DNA of 5,370 nt from Nitrospira sp. (GTDB lineage: Bacteria; Nitrospirota; Nitrospiria; Nitrospirales; Nitrospiraceae): the NCBI GenBank assembly GCA_029858925.1, contig JAOUEB010000123.1, positions 1 through 5,370 of the forward strand, written 5' to 3'. The notes beneath the pieces are model-generated. The model was given only the letters and a program-made list of their open reading frames with translations. It did no database searches and was not told the origin of the DNA. A program made the translations under genes and the position numbers. Position 1 is the first letter of the stretch. Each line of letters begins with the position of its first letter. Positions 1-4,188 of this stretch are shown here, in pieces.

Positions 1-336
1 AACTCGCCGCAATGACATCTCCAACATCCGCATCAAGTCCCCGTGCGCTTGGGTCAGCGCCTCACGCTTCGGGAATATCAGAAGGGCCTGGCCGGGAATC
101 AGATCCTGGTGACACTGTCTTACCAACGCACGAAAGACGCGTTTCGCTCGATTCCTCCGGACCGCGTTACCGAACCGCCTCCCGACAATAATTCCGACTC
201 GGCTCGGAGCATCATTCATCCTGTACGTCAACAGATTGAACAAGGCCGTCGAAACCCGCCGCCCATGACGTTTGACGGTTTCAATGTCCCGGCTCGCCCG
301 TAAGAAAATGCTGCGTTCCCCTTGCGGTTTCGACAT
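1..336 (-). CDS. rnpA: Ribonuclease P protein component, 3' end cut by window edge
   Basis: This is the protein subunit of RNase P, which binds the catalytic RNA and helps remove 5' leaders from precursor tRNAs. The reverse strand reads without a stop from here to base 1. From the ATG at 336-334, 112 residues are visible, close to the usual 110-130, so only a short C-terminus is missing. The family signature is clear: RVGIIVGRRFGNAVRRNRAK at about residues 46-65, containing the RNR motif (R61-N62-R63) that contacts RNase P RNA, followed by KRVFRALVRQ. Upstream, GERSIFLRASRDIETVKRHG matches the typical N-terminal segment. I chose 336 because GGGAAGA (353-347) lies 10 nt upstream and the family usually starts just before this segment. 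In-frame alternatives are ATG 372, GTG 375, GTG 435 and GTG 447, because the frame stays open up to 555. The gene follows rpmH in the classical rpmH-rnpA order. The family call is very secure; the start is not. Confidence 0.95.
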   Translation of the reverse strand, partial: MSKPQGERSIFLRASRDIETVKRHGRRVSTALFNLLTYRMNDAPSRVGIIVGRRFGNAVRRNRAKRVFRALVRQCHQDLIPGQALLIFPKREALTQAHGDLMRMLEMSLRRV

Positions 337-479
337 CGCGAAAAAATCTTCCCGCGCCTGCGCACCGTTCATCACGGGTCTTAGTAGGGATAGCTTCTGG
401 TAGGGAAATACAATCCCAGGGCAGCGAGATGTCACCGGCAGATACACGGGCGAACATCGAGAGTGCCGTACGCAGGGAG

Positions 480-617
480 CTAGACCGTCAACCGAGCCCG
501 CCCTTTCGCCCGCCGGCGAGCCAAGACCCGGCGGCCGTTCTTGGTGCTCATGCGTTTACGGAAACCGTGTTCGCGTTTCTTCTTGAGGTTCGATGGTTGC
601 TGAGATGTAAAGGACAC
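480..617 (-). CDS. rpmH: 50S ribosomal protein L34
   Basis: L34 is a small basic protein of the large ribosomal subunit. The reverse strand encodes 45 residues ending in TAG at 482-480. They include the family core [20 protein letters not shown] at about residues 7-26, then [19 protein letters not shown] to the C-terminus, which makes this nearly unmistakable. The start is GTG at 617-615, supported by a G-rich Shine-Dalgarno GGGGGGAG four bases upstream. No nearby ATG gives a full-length product. The N-terminus ([11 protein letters not shown]) differs from the common MKRTYQPSN form by an apparent one-residue insertion and lacks the usual Lys-Arg. It is the first gene of the minus-strand rpmH-rnpA unit and lies about 52 nt downstream of the predicted transcription start of a consensus promoter. 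The divergent gene is an envelope lipoprotein, not dnaA. Confidence 0.96.
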   Translation of the reverse strand: MSFTSQQPSNLKKKREHGFRKRMSTKNGRRVLARRRAKGRARLTV

Positions 618-621
618 GGCG

Positions 622-629
622 CTCCCCCC
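622..629 (-). promoter_or_regulatory. Ribosome binding site of rpmH
   Basis: The reverse strand reads GGGGGGAG followed by CGCC and the GTG at 617-615. The 4-nt spacing is tight but usable. This site is what decides the GTG start for L34. Confidence 0.6.
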
Positions 630-675
630 ACACAATCGTTAAAAGAATGGGACCACTCCATCTAATGAGCGATGT

Positions 676-704
676 ATTATAGGGGCGGCGATCAGACCTG
701 TCAA
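676..704 (-). promoter_or_regulatory. Consensus sigma70-type promoter for rpmH-rnpA
   Basis: On the reverse strand, TTGACA (704-699) is separated by exactly 17 bases from TATAAT (681-676). Both hexamers match the housekeeping sigma consensus at 6 of 6 positions. The stretch just upstream of the -35 (about 705-720) is AT-rich and could act as an UP element. Transcription would start near 669, giving a leader of about 52 nt before the rpmH GTG. A strong constitutive promoter fits a ribosomal protein and RNase P operon. Confidence 0.88.
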
Positions 705-766
705 TTTACAGACTTTATAGAACTGGACCGTCACGACGATCCGTTCTTTCTATTTAATAATTTCTT

Positions 767-809
767 TGTTGAGGCGCTTTTGCCTGCGCAGCACCAGATC
801 GCCTCAGCA
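767..809. repeat. Inverted repeat / stem-loop in the divergent intergenic region
   Basis: TGTTGAGGCG (767-776) pairs with CGCCTCAGCA (800-809) over 10 positions with one G-T wobble, around a 23-nt loop that contains the self-complementary TGCGCA. A run of five T follows about six bases further on the plus strand. It could be an operator or an RNA hairpin in a long leader of the rightward operon. A terminator is unlikely because no plus-strand gene precedes it. Confidence 0.4.
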
Positions 810-942
810 CAGGTATTTTTAACCAGGATATAGATCAGACAAGTCATTGAATTACACAATCTTTCCCCTCGCATCCTGAAACCCGCTCTTGGCACCGAGC
901 TTGCTGTTACACAGGGGATTTCCTCAGTGCCAACTTATGGCT

Positions 943-962
943 TGTCATAGTACTATCGGACA
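943..962. promoter_or_regulatory. Possible operator palindrome upstream of the lipoprotein gene
   Basis: ATAGTACTAT (947-956) is a perfect 10-bp palindrome. It is flanked by TGTC on the left and GACA on the right, which extends the symmetry if a two-base bulge (CG, 957-958) is allowed. It ends 30 bp before the ATG at 993 and overlaps the weak -10 candidate TACTAT, so a repressor bound here could block the envelope operon. The evidence is symmetry and position only. Confidence 0.3.
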
Positions 963-978
963 CACAATGAATTATTAT

Positions 979-984
979 GGAGGA
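979..984 (+). promoter_or_regulatory. Ribosome binding site of the lipoprotein gene
   Basis: GGAGGA lies 8 nt before the ATG at 993. This near-perfect Shine-Dalgarno fixes that start over the internal ATG at codon 7. Confidence 0.8.
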
Positions 985-992
985 TATTCCTT

Positions 993-1613
993 ATGATACT
1001 CGTCAGACAGATGCTGGTACCTGTAGCCCTTGCCGCCCTCATCGCCGCCGGCTGCACCAAGCCGCCCTCAGAAAAAATTGAGGCCGCAGAAAAAGCGGTC
1101 AAGGACGCCCAACAGAGCGGCGCCGGCACCTACACCGCCGAGGAGTATGCAAAGCTTGAGGGCACACTCGAGGCACTGAAGAAGGAAGTCAGCGAGCAGG
1201 ATGGGAAGTTAGCCCTCTTTCGAGACTACGGCAAGGTTGAGCAGCTGGCTGCTACAACAGCAGCCGAAGGTGCGCGTGTGAAGGGGGAAGTAGACAAGAA
1301 GAAAGAAGAGGCCAAAGCGGGAGCGCTTCAGGCCCAGCAAGTGGCCCAGGAAGCAGTTGCCGCCACGTTGAAATTAGTTGCCAAGGCGCCGGTTGGAAAA
1401 GACCGTGCGGCAGTAGAGGCCATCAAGAGTGATGCCGACGCACTCCAAGCCGCACTGAGTCAGATACAGACGGCGATAGACAAGGAAGATTACCTGGCCG
1501 CGCAAACTCAAGCTAGGGCCATCAACGACAAGAGCCGGGCCGTCTCAGATGAAATTCAAAGTGCTTTGGCTAAAACCGGAAAGGGAAAATCCTCTCCTTC
1601 AAGGAAGAACTAA
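993..1613 (+). CDS. Small helical envelope lipoprotein, DUF4398-like
   Basis: The protein has 206 residues. It begins with a lipoprotein signal peptide: a short basic n-region (MILVRQ), a hydrophobic core (MLVPVALAALIAAG) and lipidation Cys21. The -3 residue is Ala rather than Leu, a mild lipobox deviation. The mature part is rich in Ala, Lys, Glu and Gln and should be almost entirely helical or coiled coil; EKIEAAEKAVKDAQQSGAG (about 27-45) resembles the start of DUF4398-type periplasmic lipoproteins. A second helical module (about 134-195) contains IDKEDYLAAQTQARAINDKS, which looks like a TPR-type helix pair. The tail is basic (KTGKGKSSPSRKN), which could contact peptidoglycan or the membrane surface. 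No catalytic motif is visible. It is the first gene of the operon, 14 nt before a lipid-anchored L,D-transpeptidase, so a structural or scaffolding role in the cell wall is inferred. DUF4398 membership is a resemblance judged by eye. Confidence 0.85.
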   Translation: MILVRQMLVPVALAALIAAGCTKPPSEKIEAAEKAVKDAQQSGAGTYTAEEYAKLEGTLEALKKEVSEQDGKLALFRDYGKVEQLAATTAAEGARVKGEVDKKKEEAKAGALQAQQVAQEAVAATLKLVAKAPVGKDRAAVEAIKSDADALQAALSQIQTAIDKEDYLAAQTQARAINDKSRAVSDEIQSALAKTGKGKSSPSRKN

Positions 1614-1627
1614 GGTAGAGTTTTCTT

Positions 1628-2764
1628 GTGGCTGCGACGCGCATCAATCGTACTTGGCTTGCCGGGAGTATCTGCGCCGTTCTTATGGCCGGATGCGTTC
1701 CGGCTGTTCCGCCAGAGCTGATCGTTGCGCTCGATGCCATTGATCATGATTTGATTGCCTTGGGCGCTCCACAGGCGGCGCCTGAGGAATATGCCTATTT
1801 TGCGAGACAATGGGTCTCGCTCAGAGCCCGCGTGCATGCTGATGACGACCTCATCCGCTGGCCGTGGGAGTCGAACGATATCGAGGAGGAACTTAGGCGG
1901 CTTCAGCGCGAGGGTGGAACCACCGTCGTGCGCCTCAATGAACGGCGGTCCAGACAACGGAGTACAGCAGAATCCACCGTCACGCGCCTTGAACAGCGCT
2001 TCCTGGCTATGGCCTCGCAAGTCCAATCATTCGATGGGCGAGTTGCGTTGGGGGAAAAACCGGTCCAAACAGATCTGCTCATCAAACAGGCCCGGCTTTT
2101 CTTCGAACAGAAAGACTATGCGCGATCTATCCAGGCAGCAGAGCAAGCGAGTCATGCTCTCCGGATCCAGACGACGGCATTGACACAAGAGCTGGGACGG
2201 TATGCCGATGACCGGCAGCTCAGGCAGTGGCAGGCCATGGTCAAACAAACCGTGGACTGGTCGCGGACACACCAATCCACCGCGATTGTAGTGAGCAAAG
2301 CTGACCGGGAATTAACCCTCTACAAGAACGGACGCAGAGTGTTATCATACCCCGTCCGGCTGGGTTTCAACGGCATCCGTGAGAAATTGTTCCAGGGGGA
2401 TGGAGCCACGCCGGAGGGTCGGTACCGAGTGATTGACGCGCGTGGGGCAGGACAAACACAGTTTTATCGCGCCCTTGTGTTGGACTATCCCAACACAGAA
2501 GACCGTCGGCGTTTTCGGATGGCCAAGCAGTCTGGAAAGATTGCTCTGACGAAAAACATCGGAGGGCAAATCGAAATCCATGGTGTGGAGAGTGAACTCA
2601 TGGCCCAGACCCTCGGCTGCATCATGCTGGATAATCGTCACATGGCCGAACTCTTTGCGCGAGTGTCCTCCGGTACGCCGGTTACGATCGTCGGTGCGTT
2701 GACCGGGAGCAATTCAATTGCGTTGGCCTTGTCTCAGCTAGCCGATCAAAAAGACAAAACCTGA
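1628..2764 (+). CDS. Lipid-anchored L,D-transpeptidase (YkuD domain)
   Basis: Predicted to act in the periplasm on peptidoglycan stem peptides, using a cysteine nucleophile to form 3-3 cross-links or attach proteins. The product has 378 residues. The start is GTG at 1628, preceded by AAGGTAGAG at 1612-1620, which overlaps the upstream stop. It yields a basic n-region (ATRINR), a hydrophobic core and a lipobox-like VLMAGC with lipidation Cys23. Starting at the later ATG (1685) would remove the signal peptide. Residues about 30-215 are helical and include LIKQARLFFEQKDYARSIQA (151-170), a TPR-like or DUF4398-like module. The YkuD domain spans about 218-355: first strands AIVVSKADRELTLYKNG, then DGATPEGRYRVID (258-270), and the active site IEIHG (His318) followed by TLGCIMLDN (Cys331). 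The residue before Gly-Cys is Leu rather than the common His, as in the TLGC-type subgroup of the family. The function is solid at family level; the exact reaction is inferred. Confidence 0.9.
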   Translation: MAATRINRTWLAGSICAVLMAGCVPAVPPELIVALDAIDHDLIALGAPQAAPEEYAYFARQWVSLRARVHADDDLIRWPWESNDIEEELRRLQREGGTTVVRLNERRSRQRSTAESTVTRLEQRFLAMASQVQSFDGRVALGEKPVQTDLLIKQARLFFEQKDYARSIQAAEQASHALRIQTTALTQELGRYADDRQLRQWQAMVKQTVDWSRTHQSTAIVVSKADRELTLYKNGRRVLSYPVRLGFNGIREKLFQGDGATPEGRYRVIDARGAGQTQFYRALVLDYPNTEDRRRFRMAKQSGKIALTKNIGGQIEIHGVESELMAQTLGCIMLDNRHMAELFARVSSGTPVTIVGALTGSNSIALALSQLADQKDKT

Positions 2765-2772
2765 GCGCAATT

Positions 2773-3417
2773 ATGGCGTCTGTACCAACTGCTCTCTCGT
2801 CGCTCATCCTGATCGGACTGTTAGTGGCTGATGTGCCGCCCAACAGCCAAGCGCTATTCCCAAGTTCAGAGCCATTCACGCCTTCCGCACCGACCAAAGC
2901 AGGCGGCCATCATCTCCAAAGCCTCCAAGCACAATATAAATCGCTGTCCGAGCAACTCTCCCGTCTCAAACCACATCAGCCGTACATTCTCGTCGATACG
3001 GCTCGTAACCATCTGTATGTCAAACGCCGGCAAGAAGTCGTGCTTGACGCCATTGCCTCGACAGGAAGCGGAACCATCCTTGATAAACCTGGTGAGGGCA
3101 ATGACCAATGGGTGTTTGACACCCCCCGCGGAGAATTTCTCGTGCAGTCCAAGCTCACTCATCCCGCTTGGGTAAAGCCGGATTGGGCCTTCATCGAAGA
3201 AGGTCAGGAGATTCCAACAAACCAAGCCGACCGTGTCGAGCAGGGAGTGCTGGGCGAGTACGCGTTGGGATTCGGGAAGGGCTATTTCATCCACGGCACG
3301 CTCTACACGCGCTTCCTGGGGAAAAATGTTACGCATGGCTGCATCCGGCTGAATGATGGCGACCTCAAGCGCGTCTACACATTCGCTCGAATTGGGACAC
3401 CGATCATCATCTTCTAA
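2773..3417 (+). CDS. L,D-transpeptidase (YkuD domain), classical HGC active site
   Basis: This is the second predicted periplasmic cysteine transpeptidase, 214 residues long. The N-terminus (about 6-27, SLILIGLLVADVPPNSQA) is a hydrophobic signal peptide or anchor without a lipobox Cys. A short coiled coil (about 48-66, LQSLQAQYKSLSEQLSRLK) leads into the YkuD domain (about 70-214), which begins PYILVDTARNHLYVKRR. The catalytic region is complete: YFIHG (His174), then NVTHGCIRLND with His188 and nucleophile Cys190, matching the family pattern HxG...[ST]HGC. Between them, FDTPRGEF and KPDWAFIEEGQEIP are typical of secreted L,D-transpeptidases. The ATG at 2773 lies 8 nt after the previous stop with only a weak Shine-Dalgarno, so translation is probably coupled to the upstream gene. 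The closely packed order and a different active-site variant from its neighbour suggest non-identical roles. The 201-codon reverse-strand frame over this gene is treated as a shadow. Confidence 0.92.
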   Translation: MASVPTALSSLILIGLLVADVPPNSQALFPSSEPFTPSAPTKAGGHHLQSLQAQYKSLSEQLSRLKPHQPYILVDTARNHLYVKRRQEVVLDAIASTGSGTILDKPGEGNDQWVFDTPRGEFLVQSKLTHPAWVKPDWAFIEEGQEIPTNQADRVEQGVLGEYALGFGKGYFIHGTLYTRFLGKNVTHGCIRLNDGDLKRVYTFARIGTPIIIF

Positions 3418-3445
3418 TCGATCTTGCCTCGGCAGCGCACCCCTC

Positions 3446-4084
3446 ATGAGCTTCTGCGCAGTCTTTTTCATGCTTCTTCTTATGGGCGCCCCGAGTCAGG
3501 CTGGGGACCTTGACGCGTTTCCAGATCTCAATCTCAACGATCCGGGCGCGGTGCAGGAAGCCGCCCGTGTGCTCCAAGAGGAAATCAAGCTGGCGGCACG
3601 CCCCCAGACCTATCTGCTCATCGATCTCGTAACCAGCACCATCCACATCAAAGGCCGTGGCGTCGAGCTCCACAGAGTTCCTATCGTCGCGTGGTCCGCC
3701 AAGGCATTGCACAATCTGAAGGGCACCCACCGCTTGATCGTGCGGCCGCCCGTCGTTCGGCGAAAGATCGATCCCACCACTTCAGTTGAGCAAGAACCGA
3801 TTTCACTGGCAGACATGCCTGTCGGCTATACCCTTTCGTTCACTCCATCACTGATCATTGATGTCGCGCCCGTGGCGGGAGAAAATCCATTGCAATGGCT
3901 CAAAGCTCGAGGGAACGCATGGTGGAGGAGTTTGAAGGACGAGACGCGTTCGCTGTCCACGGGTCAATCAACGACGCAAGGTCCTCATCTCCAGTTAGAG
4001 GTCTCTGCGGAGCAGGCCCAATCCTTGGCGTGGTCGGCCGTTGACGGCATGGCTTTAGTCGTCCGCCGAAGGGCCGATAAATAG
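3446..4084 (+). CDS. Secreted YkuD-like protein lacking the catalytic Cys motif
   Basis: The product has 212 residues from the ATG at 3446. The N-terminus is a signal peptide (MSFCAVFFMLLLMGAPSQA) with a likely cut after SQA19. It is followed by an acidic linker, a helix (about 35-52, AVQEAARVLQEEIKLAAR) and a segment PQTYLLIDLVTSTIHIKGRG (53-72). That segment lines up with the first strands of the upstream enzyme (HQPYILVDTARNHLYVKRR), and the preceding helix sits in the same position. The rest has no HxG or GC motif, and the only Cys is in the signal peptide, so it cannot act as a YkuD transpeptidase. Homology to YkuD is my inference from these strands and the synteny; it could instead be an unrelated beta-rich secreted protein. 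No start has a clear Shine-Dalgarno. The frame opens earlier (ATG 3353, TTG 3392), but those starts overlap the previous gene, by 65 nt for ATG 3353. The n-region at 3446 lacks a basic residue, which weakens this start slightly. It is the last gene of the operon. Confidence 0.75.
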   Translation: MSFCAVFFMLLLMGAPSQAGDLDAFPDLNLNDPGAVQEAARVLQEEIKLAARPQTYLLIDLVTSTIHIKGRGVELHRVPIVAWSAKALHNLKGTHRLIVRPPVVRRKIDPTTSVEQEPISLADMPVGYTLSFTPSLIIDVAPVAGENPLQWLKARGNAWWRSLKDETRSLSTGQSTTQGPHLQLEVSAEQAQSLAWSAVDGMALVVRRRADK

Positions 4085-4098
4085 ATGAGTAGGTGGCG

Positions 4099-4115
4099 GA
4101 CAATGATTGTCTTTT
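4099..4115 (+). terminator. Weak terminator-like hairpin after the envelope operon
   Basis: GACAA (4099-4103) pairs with TTGTC (4107-4111) around a 3-nt loop and is followed by TTTT. The stem is short and AU-rich, so at best this is a weak or partial terminator. It also overlaps the -35 of the promoter candidate proposed for pgi, and both cannot be equally important. Confidence 0.25.
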
Positions 4116-4135
4116 CAATTATGGGCTCATAAGAT
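4107..4135 (+). promoter_or_regulatory. Candidate promoter for pgi
   Basis: TTGTCT (4107-4112) is separated by 17 bp from TAAGAT (4130-4135). Each hexamer matches the sigma70 consensus at 4 of 6 positions. Transcription would start near 4142 and give a leader of about 47 nt. Read-through from the upstream operon is also possible because the spacer is only 104 nt. Confidence 0.4.
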
Positions 4136-4137
4136 AC

Positions 4138-4153
4138 GGGAGATATTGCTCCC
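4138..4153 (+). other. Small hairpin in the pgi leader
   Basis: GGGAG (4138-4142) pairs with CTCCC (4149-4153) around a 6-nt loop (ATATTG). No T-run follows, so it is not a typical intrinsic terminator. It sits at or near the predicted transcript 5' end and could stabilise the mRNA, or be chance. Confidence 0.3.
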
Positions 4154-4176
4154 AGCCTCACCCAACCCATTCGTGC

Positions 4177-4183
4177 AGGGGAG
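4177..4183 (+). promoter_or_regulatory. Ribosome binding site of pgi
   Basis: AGGGGAG lies 5 nt before the ATG at 4189. It shows that this isomerase starts independently and is not the tail of a longer fusion protein. Confidence 0.75.
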
Positions 4184-4188
4184 ACTCC

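Larger units (their letters stand above)
618..992. other. Divergent intergenic region between rpmH and the envelope operon
   Basis: This 375-bp region separates two divergent units. It contains the rpmH promoter, an AT-rich patch around 750-770, a stem-loop at 767-809, a palindrome at 943-962 and the ribosome binding site of the lipoprotein gene. I see no convincing protein-coding frame. For the rightward operon no consensus promoter is visible. Weak -10 candidates are TACTAT at 951-956 (with TGCCAA 17 bp upstream) and TATAGA at 829-834 (with AGCACA 17 bp upstream). No good DnaA box (TTATCCACA) was found; the closest, TGTTACACA near 905-913, matches at only 6 of 9 positions. Confidence 0.6.

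Noticed and set aside
43..303. Plus-strand 86-codon frame
   Set aside because: It is antisense to rnpA, whose RNR motif and full family pattern are clear on the minus strand.
429..665. Plus-strand 78-codon frame
   Set aside because: It lies over rpmH on the opposite strand. The L34 sequence is unmistakable, and this frame shows no domain or ribosome binding site.
900..915. Possible DnaA box in TGTTACACAGG
   Set aside because: The best alignment to TTATCCACA matches only 6 of 9 bases and no cluster is present.
618..992. tRNA or riboswitch in the intergenic region
   Set aside because: No cloverleaf, T-loop sequence or known aptamer core could be recognised; only isolated hairpins are visible.
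1610..2026. Minus-strand 138-codon frame
   Set aside because: Shadow of the lipid-anchored transpeptidase gene; no motif and no Shine-Dalgarno support.
3353..3445. Upstream start (ATG 3353) for the Cys-less YkuD-like protein
   Set aside because: It would overlap the preceding gene by 65 nt and add a polar Ser-rich stretch before the hydrophobic signal peptide, with no good ribosome binding site. It is kept as an alternative only.
2866..3471. Minus-strand 201-codon frame
   Set aside because: It is antisense to the second L,D-transpeptidase, which has a complete His/Cys active site. The reverse product shows no recognisable domain.
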